Source: MD308 sp051888795
GTDB taxonomy: Bacteria > Bacillota > Clostridia > Lachnospirales > Lachnospiraceae
Length of the DNA: 64,000 nt
Direction of reading: 5' to 3'
Assembly (NCBI GenBank): GCA_051888795.1
Contig: JBJFCD010000226.1
Coordinates: 1 to 64,000 of the forward strand
Shown: positions 1 to 7,653 of the stretch, piece after piece
How positions within the stretch are numbered: the stretch's first letter is position 1
How the letters are laid out: the number at the start of each line of letters is the position of its first letter
The notes under the pieces: model-generated
What the model was told of the DNA's origin: nothing
Seen by the model: the letters and a program-made list of their open reading frames with translations, nothing else
Databases searched by the model: none
Made by a program: the position numbers and the translations under genes

Positions 1-47
1 GGTGCATGACTACAGTATAAGGAATCTATGTAATGGTTTCCACAGGT

Positions 48-190
48 CCGGAATCTTGATTTCCTTGTGCCGGAATAGTGGTTTCCTAATTACCGGAATG
101 ATAGTTTCCACCACCGGAACAGTGGCGCTGAACCTCCGGAATGGTGGCTCTCAAAATCCGGACAGGTGGCTCAATGGGAGCCGGAATACT
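48..190. repeat. 22-bp periodic repeat array, probable IS21-type element end
   Basis: Seven copies of a CCGGAA or CCGGAC core start at 48, 70, 93, 114, 136, 158 and 181, so the spacing is 21-23 bp, two helical turns. Between cores lie variants of GTGGCTC or AGTTTCC. IS21-family elements carry several such repeats inside their terminal inverted repeats as transposase (IstA) binding sites, and this GTGGCTC/CCGG pattern is typical of the Clostridia members. The transposase genes would lie left of the window. The exact element end and any target duplication cannot be seen; it probably lies between 190 and 225. The open frame running through it has no start context and is not a gene. Confidence 0.6.
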
Positions 191-225
191 CAAAAATGGT
201 GTGATTATTAGAATGAGGAGACGAG

Positions 226-1455
226 ATGAAAAAAAGAATATTATCCTTCTTAACTATTTTCATTTTATTGCATTTTGCATATTTTTCTGTTCTATGTTTG
301 TCTGAGAAAATTTCAACACCTAGAATGGAGTGTAATGTTGAAAAATCAGCATATGTATTAGAAAAAGAAGGACTTTACCCAATGAAAGTTTGGTTTAATC
401 CCTATATTGCAAAATGGGATAACTATACAACTGCAATATCATATGGGATAATCTATTGTGTGGATAATGATAATGCAGTAATATCCTCTGTTTTGAATGT
501 TTTTCCTGATGGAGGAGAAAATCCGATAGAGTCTTTTAGCAAAGAAGTAAGTGGGACAAACGAAGCATATGGTGAGTACACTAGATATTGGTGCGGTAGT
601 TTAGTGTTTTTAAGATTAGCATCATTGCTTTTGGATTTGGATGGCATTAGGTATTTTTTGCTTATTTTATATGTTTTAGCAATTAGTAAATGCTTAATTT
701 TAATATATAAACGATTGTCGTTAATTGATGCAGCTTGCTTTTTCTTTTTTAATGTGTTGAGTTTTTTTGGGATAAATGTAATGTGTCCGACATACTCGCA
801 AGAAATATATATTATTCTTGGCACAATAATTGCTATGTGCATTGCATTTAAGAAAAAGGAGGATTTTGTCGTAAAAGAATTTTTGTTTTGGTACATAGTG
901 GGTTCAATTACGATGTATTTAACATGGCTGTCATATCCGCTTACAACATTTGGAGTCCCAATATGCTTATATATTTTATTGAAAAATTCATATTTTAACA
1001 AAATTGGTGATAGTATACTCACAATTATTCGAGCAGGAATAGGATATGGAGCGGGTTATCTTTCAACGATGATGGTTAAAGGTGTAATGAATAGAATATT
1101 TGGACTGGAAGATACGGCTGGGAGTAGAATTGTAACATTAATTGGTCAGCAATCGTTTAGGGAACGAATAGAGGTTATTATTACAAATTTGTATAGATAT
1201 AATAGCGGATTCTTTAAAATAGGCTTTATTTCTTCAATTCTTTTGATTTTAGTTTATGCCTTTTTTAGACATAGAATTACTTTTCATATACAGTTAGAAG
1301 TAATTCTGCCACTGTTTCTTATCGCACTTCTACCAATGGCATGGTGGTTTGTTGTGGCAGAACATGCATCTGGACATGGAATAGAGGCTGAGGTTTTTAT
1401 TATTTCAGTATATGCAGCTTTGAATATTTTTAGAATGATATTTGTAAAACGATAA
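226..1455 (+). CDS. polytopic membrane protein, unknown function (GT-C-like)
   Basis: A 409-residue protein with an N-terminal hydrophobic segment (residues 4-26), an extracytoplasmic stretch of about 100 residues and then a run of hydrophobic helices to the C-terminus. I do not recognise a named family. The layout, a first helix, a polar loop and then many helices, is like GT-C glycosyltransferases and polysaccharide membrane proteins. The start is set by GAGGAG about 8 bases upstream. It is the first gene after the insertion-sequence end and is followed 64 bases later by another membrane protein. The very AT-rich codon use matches the next gene. A role in the surface glycan is inferred only from context. 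Confidence 0.55.
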   Translation: MKKRILSFLTIFILLHFAYFSVLCLSEKISTPRMECNVEKSAYVLEKEGLYPMKVWFNPYIAKWDNYTTAISYGIIYCVDNDNAVISSVLNVFPDGGENPIESFSKEVSGTNEAYGEYTRYWCGSLVFLRLASLLLDLDGIRYFLLILYVLAISKCLILIYKRLSLIDAACFFFFNVLSFFGINVMCPTYSQEIYIILGTIIAMCIAFKKKEDFVVKEFLFWYIVGSITMYLTWLSYPLTTFGVPICLYILLKNSYFNKIGDSILTIIRAGIGYGAGYLSTMMVKGVMNRIFGLEDTAGSRIVTLIGQQSFRERIEVIITNLYRYNSGFFKIGFISSILLILVYAFFRHRITFHIQLEVILPLFLIALLPMAWWFVVAEHASGHGIEAEVFIISVYAALNIFRMIFVKR

Positions 1456-1463
1456 TGTGAAGC

Positions 1464-1506
1464 GGATAGAATATTGTTATTTATACCAATGTATAATAAG
1501 GAAAAT
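1464..1506 (+). pseudogene. relic of a GT2 gene start
   Basis: This stretch matches the first codons of the glycosyltransferase gene at 3136: aligned with 3138-3180, the first 34 bases differ at only two positions. Read in frame it gives DRILLFIPMYNKEN, the same opening as the intact enzyme (DKILLFIPMYNCEK). The relic has no start codon and no continuation. It marks a recombination or insertion point that separated the gene at 226 from its original GT2 neighbour and placed the gene at 1520 between them. Confidence 0.6.
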
Positions 1507-1519
1507 ATAGAAAGGGAAA

Positions 1520-3136
1520 ATGATGCAACTTACTAAAATAAATCGTAGAGCGATTATAATTTCCTCTATACAATGGCTGCTATCTTCAATAATTCAGGTG
1601 GATAGACTATTTTTTGAATATGAAAATGTTTCTAGATGGTTTTTGGCAACAAAATTTCTTTTCTTCATCTTTTTATTTGTGGTTTGGAATTTGGTATTGG
1701 GAACATATGAAAAAATTAAGTGTGGAGATGAAAATTATAAAAGGGGATTATATATTTTTAAAGTATATATAATTATTATGTTAGGAATGCTAATAATTCT
1801 ATGGCCTGGAACCTGGGCGTGGGATGATTTGTATACACTATGTTGTATTTCCCAATATCAAGGATGGCATCCTTGGCAACATGTCTTAACTGGTGCATAT
1901 CAAAGTGTTCTATTGCAAATCCTTCCTTTCCCGGGAGGAATTATACTGTTGCAAAATATTATTATATCAGTCTGCATATCTTTTTCTATAGCAAAAATAG
2001 AAAATATATTTGGTATAAGAAAAATGCAAAATATATTTTGGGATACTTTGGTAAAAATATTACCTTTTTTGTTACCACCGGTTTTAATGTATCAGTTTTC
2101 AGGATATAGAATAGGGTTGTATGTATATATTGAATTCACGATGCTTGTTATGTTAATAGGGGCTTTAAAAGATAAGAAAGAATGGAGTTATTCTTATCTG
2201 ATTCTTTTTAGTTTATTAAGTATTGTGGTTGCAACATGGAGAAGTGAGTCATTTTTTTATGTACCATCTATATGTTTATTAATTTTATGTGCGAAGAAGG
2301 AGATAATTCCAAATAAGAAAAAAGCTATATGTGTATTGACAATTATTATTGGATTTATAGGCATTAGTAAATTTCAAAATTGGGCGATAGGTGATAGCAA
2401 TTATCAAGTAATGTCACTTCTTAATCCGTGTGTAGATGTGGTCCGAGTTGCCGATAGGATTGATGATGCAGAACTTTTAGAAGATATTAATAAAGTTGCT
2501 AAATTGGAATTGATTTACGATAATCCGACACATTCCGGGGCGGCTTTATATTATGAGAATGTTGTTCAAGCAGGATATTCTGATAATGATTACCGTGATT
2601 TTTTGCTGGCAATAGTTAAGTTAACTCTAAAATACCCTAGGGTAGTTTTGGAAGAACGCTGGAATCTTTTTATTGCTGGGACAGGTATAACGGGAATGTC
2701 TAGCACTAATGTGGGACAAGCGGCCACTATGTTTGATGACAATAGTGGAAATAAGGCGGCATATCTTGTATTGGACAAGGACTGGATTGCTAATATGCCA
2801 ATTAGTAAAGACATCAGGAAGAATGTTATATTATTTTTGGGAATGATACGGGATGATGGAAGTGAGATTATTGTACCCCATAGAATAATATGGAATACAG
2901 TTATACCTTTAATTATTTTGATAATTGAATGGATTGGATTACTAATTAGAAGGAAATGGTATCTTTGGGGAATATGTACTGCTATATTAATAAAAGTTCC
3001 GATTGTAATTCTAACAGAACCTTCGTTATCAATTATGTATCAGTTGTCATTTTACTTTTTAGGATATGTATGTTTGGTGTATCATATATTAATATTTTGG
3101 AGTGGAAGAAATAAAGGGAAAGGAAAAGAAAATTGA
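1520..3136 (+). CDS. large polytopic membrane protein, DUF6020-like
   Basis: A 538-residue protein with many hydrophobic helices and a conserved-looking loop around residues 95-125 with WPGTWAWDD and, further on, GWHPWQHV. Aromatic and acidic loops of this kind occur in a large uncharacterised membrane family (DUF6020) found in Lachnospiraceae and Streptococcus polysaccharide loci, and resemble the catalytic first loop of GT-C enzymes. Family placement is from memory and tentative. A polar extracytoplasmic region lies near residues 300-430. Translation starts at ATG 1520 after AAAGGGAA. Its stop overlaps the start of the next gene (TGATG), so the two are probably coupled. Likely task: transfer or polymerisation of lipid-linked sugars, by inference. 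Confidence 0.5.
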   Translation: MMQLTKINRRAIIISSIQWLLSSIIQVDRLFFEYENVSRWFLATKFLFFIFLFVVWNLVLGTYEKIKCGDENYKRGLYIFKVYIIIMLGMLIILWPGTWAWDDLYTLCCISQYQGWHPWQHVLTGAYQSVLLQILPFPGGIILLQNIIISVCISFSIAKIENIFGIRKMQNIFWDTLVKILPFLLPPVLMYQFSGYRIGLYVYIEFTMLVMLIGALKDKKEWSYSYLILFSLLSIVVATWRSESFFYVPSICLLILCAKKEIIPNKKKAICVLTIIIGFIGISKFQNWAIGDSNYQVMSLLNPCVDVVRVADRIDDAELLEDINKVAKLELIYDNPTHSGAALYYENVVQAGYSDNDYRDFLLAIVKLTLKYPRVVLEERWNLFIAGTGITGMSSTNVGQAATMFDDNSGNKAAYLVLDKDWIANMPISKDIRKNVILFLGMIRDDGSEIIVPHRIIWNTVIPLIILIIEWIGLLIRRKWYLWGICTAILIKVPIVILTEPSLSIMYQLSFYFLGYVCLVYHILIFWSGRNKGKGKEN

Positions 3137-3933
3137 TGGATAAAATATTATTATTTATACCAATGTATAATTGTGAAAAGCAGATTGTGCGGGTGCTGGA
3201 TCAGTTAACGGATGAAGTATGTAGCTACATTAGTGAAGTTATTATTATTAACAACAGAAGTACAGATCAGGGAGAGAAAGCTGTAGAGGCATATTTATCA
3301 GAGCGAAATCTGCCAATAAAAGCAACACTTTTCCGGAATGACGATAATTATGGGCTGGGGGGATCACATAAGGTTGCATTTCAGTATGCAATAGATCATG
3401 GATTCGACTATGTAATATTGCTGCATGGGGATGATCAGGGCGATATTGCCAATATTTTACCATATTTAAAAAATAAAGAATATCAAAAGTATGATTGCTT
3501 CCTTGGAGCACGTTTTATGAAAGGCTCTAAGCTGCAGGGTTATTCAAAATTCAGAACATTTGGAAATTATGTATATAATATTTTGTTCTCAATCGGATGC
3601 GGATATAGAGTGTATGATCTGGGGTCGGGATTGAACATGTATAAAGTCAGTATTTTGAAGGATAAATTCTATTTAAAATACAAGGATAACCTGATTTTTA
3701 ATTATTGCATGGTAATGGGAATGGCATACTATAAGCATAAGGTTCAATTTTTCCCCATTATCTGGAGAGAAGATGATCAGGTATCAAATGTGAAAATGGT
3801 AAATCAGGCAGTTACGGTTTTGAAGCTACTTGGATCATACATATTCAATAAAAAGAAGTTTGTTGAAGCAGAGCACAGGGATAAAATAATAGAAGAGTAT
3901 ACTGCTCAGGTTGTTTATCAAAACAAGGAATAA
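3136..3933 (+). CDS. GT2 glycosyltransferase, polyprenyl-phosphate sugar type
   Basis: A 265-residue cytoplasmic GT-A enzyme. The N-terminal nucleotide-binding strand (LLFIPMYN), the NNRSTD segment and the metal-binding DD in HGDDQGD (about residues 96-102) place it with GT2 enzymes of the dolichyl/undecaprenyl-phosphate sugar synthase branch. The usual DADGQH is altered to HGDDQGD. The second motif region near residues 125-170 (GARFMKGS, then DLGSGLNMY) also fits that branch. I chose ATG 3136 over the in-frame TTG at 3133 because it overlaps the previous stop codon. Together with the flippase-like protein that follows, it could supply a lipid-linked sugar donor used outside the membrane. Confidence 0.75.
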   Translation: MDKILLFIPMYNCEKQIVRVLDQLTDEVCSYISEVIIINNRSTDQGEKAVEAYLSERNLPIKATLFRNDDNYGLGGSHKVAFQYAIDHGFDYVILLHGDDQGDIANILPYLKNKEYQKYDCFLGARFMKGSKLQGYSKFRTFGNYVYNILFSIGCGYRVYDLGSGLNMYKVSILKDKFYLKYKDNLIFNYCMVMGMAYYKHKVQFFPIIWREDDQVSNVKMVNQAVTVLKLLGSYIFNKKKFVEAEHRDKIIEEYTAQVVYQNKE

Positions 3934-3946
3934 CAGGTGAGGATTA

Positions 3947-4813
3947 GTGAACAAGCGAGTAATACAGTATGATATAATAAATTTGGCGGTAATTGGAATA
4001 ACTGTCTGTTTTTTTGTCTATGAATATAAGAATATAGCGGAGCTTTTCGCGGATAAGAGTTTTTTTTCTATACTTATATTATTGGTTAGTGCCATGCTGG
4101 TTCATAGTATAAAGGCGGGACGCCTGTATCTTGCACTCTATGGATCCGGAATAGGGTTTAAAACTTATCTGAAGGCATATTGTAAAGTTACACCGGTTAG
4201 TATAGTATTACCGTTCAAATCAGGCGAACTTTTTCGAATGTATTGTTATGGAACGCAAATGAAAAGTGGATTAAAGGGCATTGTCATTATCCTGCTGGAC
4301 AGATTTATGGATACCATTGCACTTGTTACAACGATTTTAATTGTGTGGATATTTAATGGAGGCCGCATATCATCGTTTGCATATGTACTGATTATTTTCC
4401 TTGTGTTTGTCTTGCTGGTGTATATAGTTTTTCCGGGAGTATATTCTTTTTGGAAAAAATATCTATTGTGTGCAAAGGCGACTGATAATAAGTTAGCAGC
4501 TTTGAAAGTGATGGATAAGCTATATTTGATATATCGGGAGATTGCCGGAGTAGTGAAAGGAAGAGGTATTATTTTGTACTTTCTGTCCTTACTGGCGTGG
4601 GGCATTGAAATCGGTAGTATTGGCTTACAAATCGGAGTGATAGAGAATGGCAGATGGAATCAGACTATTTCGGCCTATTTGCTTTCTGCGATGGGAGGGA
4701 GCCAGTCTCTTCTATTAAAGCAGTTTGTATTTGTAAGTATCCTATTGCTTATGATCTTATATGTGGGGATGAAAATGTGGGAACTTTATGTTGAAAAGAG
4801 GAACAATCGATGA
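3947..4813 (+). CDS. LPG-synthase TM-domain / flippase-like membrane protein
   Basis: A 288-residue protein with about eight hydrophobic segments. The region PVSIVLPFKSGELFRMY (about residues 82-98) matches the P-x-GE-xxR signature of the PF03706 family (MprF N-terminal flippase domain, AglD/UPF0104 relatives). No catalytic soluble domain is present. Translation begins at GTG 3947, set by AGGTGAGG four bases upstream. Its last bases overlap the next gene by four (ATGA). Such proteins often sit beside GT2 polyprenyl-phosphate enzymes, as here, and are thought to move lipid-linked material across the membrane. Confidence 0.7.
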   Translation: MNKRVIQYDIINLAVIGITVCFFVYEYKNIAELFADKSFFSILILLVSAMLVHSIKAGRLYLALYGSGIGFKTYLKAYCKVTPVSIVLPFKSGELFRMYCYGTQMKSGLKGIVIILLDRFMDTIALVTTILIVWIFNGGRISSFAYVLIIFLVFVLLVYIVFPGVYSFWKKYLLCAKATDNKLAALKVMDKLYLIYREIAGVVKGRGIILYFLSLLAWGIEIGSIGLQIGVIENGRWNQTISAYLLSAMGGSQSLLLKQFVFVSILLLMILYVGMKMWELYVEKRNNR

Positions 4814-6264
4814 AAGTGATCGTGATATTTGATGATACCGGACGGAAGAGTGAGGTCATTACAGATATTATTGGCAATAAAGGGTTCTCTGATGTTGTTG
4901 TAAAAAAGAGACATCTTGAAGAATACTATAAGGATGAAATAAGTAAAATATATCCGGATCTGACTTGGTGCAAGCTTCAATCGGGATTTGAATATTCAGA
5001 GTTAATAAAGCAGATGGAACAGTATTATGAGACGGATGTCCGGATCATGCACTGCTTTTCAAATTATTTAATCTCAGATGTACATAAAGCAGAATTATCT
5101 TTTCAAAAGCTACAGTATATCGATGAACCCTTTGGTGCATTAGAGGGAAAACGGGCAGTTGCTGGAATGTTCCCAAACGCGAGAGAGTATGCTGGCTTTT
5201 GCAAAAATGTTCTTGCCGGGCAGCATGCATGGGATATCATCAGAAATCTGAAGAACACCTTTGAAATGGAAGGACTTGTAGACATCAGTGTGATCGGGAA
5301 TTTTATCCAGTGCATTACCGGCAATTTTGATGCGAGATATTTTAATTCCCTAAAGGGAAATGAATATACGATTGTAAAAACTTCATCCAATAAGAAAAAG
5401 ATAAAAGCAGAGTATAACTTTTATCATTTGCTCCCTGAGAATATGAAGTTCTGGTTTGTGATGCCTTTTAACTATGTGGAAGAGGAAGATTCGGCAAGTT
5501 ATACGATGGAACGGCTTCATATGACAGATCTGGCTATTAAGTGGGTACATGGTTCGATGGATGAGTCGGAGTTTGAGGATTTAATGGATAAGTATTTTTA
5601 TTTCTTCAGCTGCAGACATAAAAAAGTGTGTACCGATTCGGAATATTCCAGGATTGCAGATGAGCTGTTTGTTGATAAGGTAAATGAACGTATAGCATTG
5701 CTAAAAAAATGTCCGGAATATCAGAAAATTAATGTGCTATTGGAGGCAACAGAGGACACAAAAATAGATTATCTGGTGGAAAAGTACTTTGCACTTAAGA
5801 AAAAAATAGAGGATAAGATTACGTTTTCAAATGAGCTGGTAATCGGACATGGTGATCCTTGCTTTGCAAATGCACTGTATAACAAATCAACAAAGACCTT
5901 GAAGTTCATTGATCCGAAGGGCGCGCTCTCGGAAGAGGAGCTATGGACGAATCCTTATTATGATGTGGCAAAATTGAGTCATTCTGTATGTGGCAGATAT
6001 GATTTCTTTAATAATGCACTCTTTGATATCAAGATTGACAGTGCGTTTTCCTATAATTTGGAAATTCCATTTGATAATACAAGATATGTACAGATCTTTA
6101 GAAAAAAAGCTGAGGAAAATGGCTTTAATTACCTGGCAGTGAGAATATATGAAGCGTCTTTGTTCTTATCGATGTTGCCGCTTCATATTGATAATCCGCA
6201 TAAAGTATTTGGTTTTATCTTGAATGCTAAGAATATTTTGGAGGAAATCGAAAAGGATGTTTAA
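4810..6264 (+). CDS. APH-like kinase, capsule-type
   Basis: A 484-residue protein. The C-terminal half has the phosphotransferase fold signature: HGDPCFAN (His347, Asp349, Asn354) as the catalytic loop, followed by FIDPKG (Asp368) as the metal-binding motif, as in aminoglycoside and choline kinases. The N-terminal 170 residues look like an NAD(P)-fold or nucleotide-sugar enzyme remnant (YIDEPFGALEG segment), so this may be a two-domain protein. It overlaps the flippase-like gene before it and the phosphatase gene after it, and so belongs to a kinase, phosphatase, nucleotidyltransferase trio. Expected role: phosphorylation of a sugar or polyol before activation. The substrate is unknown. Confidence 0.65.
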   Translation: MKVIVIFDDTGRKSEVITDIIGNKGFSDVVVKKRHLEEYYKDEISKIYPDLTWCKLQSGFEYSELIKQMEQYYETDVRIMHCFSNYLISDVHKAELSFQKLQYIDEPFGALEGKRAVAGMFPNAREYAGFCKNVLAGQHAWDIIRNLKNTFEMEGLVDISVIGNFIQCITGNFDARYFNSLKGNEYTIVKTSSNKKKIKAEYNFYHLLPENMKFWFVMPFNYVEEEDSASYTMERLHMTDLAIKWVHGSMDESEFEDLMDKYFYFFSCRHKKVCTDSEYSRIADELFVDKVNERIALLKKCPEYQKINVLLEATEDTKIDYLVEKYFALKKKIEDKITFSNELVIGHGDPCFANALYNKSTKTLKFIDPKGALSEEELWTNPYYDVAKLSHSVCGRYDFFNNALFDIKIDSAFSYNLEIPFDNTRYVQIFRKKAEENGFNYLAVRIYEASLFLSMLPLHIDNPHKVFGFILNAKNILEEIEKDV

Positions 6265-6679
6265 AGATTATTCGTTTGTGTTTGATATCGATGGAACCCT
6301 GTGTCCGATAAAGAAAAAAGAAGAAAAATACGAAGATTTGGTTCCTTATCCTGCGATGATTGAGAAGCTAAAATACTATAAAGAAAATGGTGCTCGTATC
6401 GTCTTGTATACATCAAGAAACATGAATACATATAACGGGAATATAGGCTTGATTAATAAGAATACCGCTGTTGTACTTTCCAAATGGTTAGAAAAGTGGG
6501 AAATACCTTATGACGAAATTGTATATGGCAAGGTATGGCCAGGACATAAAGGTTTTTATGTTGATGATAGAACTGTGCGGCCGGATGAATTTTTAAAATA
6601 TTCTCCGGAAGAGTTGGAAAAGATTTGTGCGGCATCACGAAGCGATGAGAAAATGAGGGAAAAAAATGAACAAAATTGA
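6257..6679 (+). CDS. EcbF/BcbF-type HAD phosphatase
   Basis: A 140-residue HAD protein. The nucleophile motif DIDGTLC (Asp10, Asp12) is followed by YTSRNMNTYNGNIG, WLEKWEIPYDEI and GFYVDDRTVRPDEF. These match the small capsule-biosynthesis HAD phosphatases of the EcbF/BcbF group of Pasteurellaceae capsules. I start it at ATG 6257, giving a normal-length protein that overlaps the kinase gene by eight bases; the longer in-frame start at 6224 has no binding site. It overlaps the nucleotidyltransferase gene that follows by 14 bases. It should remove a phosphate from an intermediate made by the upstream kinase; the real substrate is not known. Confidence 0.75.
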   Translation: MFKDYSFVFDIDGTLCPIKKKEEKYEDLVPYPAMIEKLKYYKENGARIVLYTSRNMNTYNGNIGLINKNTAVVLSKWLEKWEIPYDEIVYGKVWPGHKGFYVDDRTVRPDEFLKYSPEELEKICAASRSDEKMREKNEQN

Positions 6680-7397
6680 TGTTGTAATTACTATGGGTGG
6701 CTTGGGTTCGCGCTTTCGCAAAGCGGGTTATACTGTTCCAAAGTACATGATTGAAGCAAAGGGAAAGACCTTGTTTGAGTGGTCGATGATTAGTCTTGAA
6801 GGATATAAAGAGGATGTCTACCAATACATTTTTATCGCAATGAAAGATGAAGATGTTGATGTGGAAAAATTTATCTATGAGAAATGTGAAAAAATGAATT
6901 TGCCAAAATACCATGTGATTTTGCTGGACTACTTAACAGATGGACAGGCAACAACAGCTTCTCTCGCAAAGCAGTATTGGAATCCGCAAAATGCTTTGTT
7001 AATTTATAATATAGATACATATGTCGAAGCTGGTGCAATGAATAGTGCAGAATTAAAGGGGGATGGATTTATTCCCTGTTTCCAAGCTGACGGAGATCAC
7101 TGGAGTTTTGTAAGATTAGATGATTCCGGGAAAGTTGTTGAAATAAAAGAGAAAAAGAGAATTTCCAATTATTGCACGTTAGGAGCATATTATTTTAAAA
7201 CCTGTCAGTTATATATGGATTTATATGATGAGTATTACAGCAAGACACAGGAGCTTGTAAATGGAGAAAAGTATGTTGCTCCTCTATATGATTATTTACT
7301 GTCAAAAGGGGGAGAAATCTATATTTCTGATATTGCGCCGGAACGTGTCCATGTACTTGGAACGCCGGAAGAATTGCAGATATTTTTGAGTGATTGA
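6666..7397 (+). CDS. sugar-phosphate nucleotidyltransferase
   Basis: A 243-residue GT-A fold protein with the nucleotidyltransferase signature GGLGSRFRKAG (residues 11-21) and the lysine-containing VPKYMIEAKGK. NIDTY (about residue 116) takes the place of the usual GDH/D metal site. It is shorter than RmlA or RfbF and lacks a left-handed helix tail. GAGGG before ATG 6666 is a good binding site. It closes the kinase-phosphatase-nucleotidyltransferase trio and probably makes an NDP-activated sugar or polyol. A defence-like cassette follows after 256 bases, so this is the end of the first operon segment. Confidence 0.75.
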   Translation: MNKIDVVITMGGLGSRFRKAGYTVPKYMIEAKGKTLFEWSMISLEGYKEDVYQYIFIAMKDEDVDVEKFIYEKCEKMNLPKYHVILLDYLTDGQATTASLAKQYWNPQNALLIYNIDTYVEAGAMNSAELKGDGFIPCFQADGDHWSFVRLDDSGKVVEIKEKKRISNYCTLGAYYFKTCQLYMDLYDEYYSKTQELVNGEKYVAPLYDYLLSKGGEIYISDIAPERVHVLGTPEELQIFLSD

Positions 7398-7592
7398 ATT
7401 AGTGCAGGGCAAGAAAATCTTCGCTGGAGAGAACAAAAAGAGGCCGCATGATTAAAAAGATACTGGCGCAGGAAGATAATATGATATTTGCCATTGCGCC
7501 AATATATATAATGATGATGACTTCTACCACAAAATGTAGGCTCTTCACCAGAAAATATAGTGGTTGAGAAAAGAAATGAATAATGTTAAAAT

Positions 7593-7621
7593 AAAAGGGC
7601 ACTTTAGCAAAGGGTCCTTTT
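7593..7621 (+). terminator. hairpin upstream of the ATPase cassette
   Basis: AAAAGG (7593-7598) pairs with CCTTTT (7616-7621), and CTTT (7602-7605) with AAAG (7609-7612) around an AGC loop. With a G-T and a C-G pair between them the stem has one mismatch. It ends in a T run followed by TATATAG. It lies 32 bases before the ATPase start, so it may end upstream transcription or sit in the ATPase leader. The rest of 7398-7592 shows no gene I can support. Confidence 0.45.
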
Positions 7622-7653
7622 AGTATATAGATCAAAGGAGAATTTGGCCTATA

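Noticed and set aside
48..190. CRISPR array
   Set aside because: The spacing is too short, the repeats are degenerate and there are no unique spacers or cas genes.
2..211. 69-codon open frame over the repeat array
   Set aside because: It runs through the 22-bp repeats, has no binding site and no protein-like composition.
453..1022. 189-codon minus-strand frame
   Set aside because: It lies wholly within the membrane-protein gene at 226 and has no binding site; it is an antisense shadow.
7399..7635. Minus-strand frame in the gap before the ATPase gene
   Set aside because: Hydrophobic by chance from AT-rich sequence, overlaps the hairpin, and has no good start.
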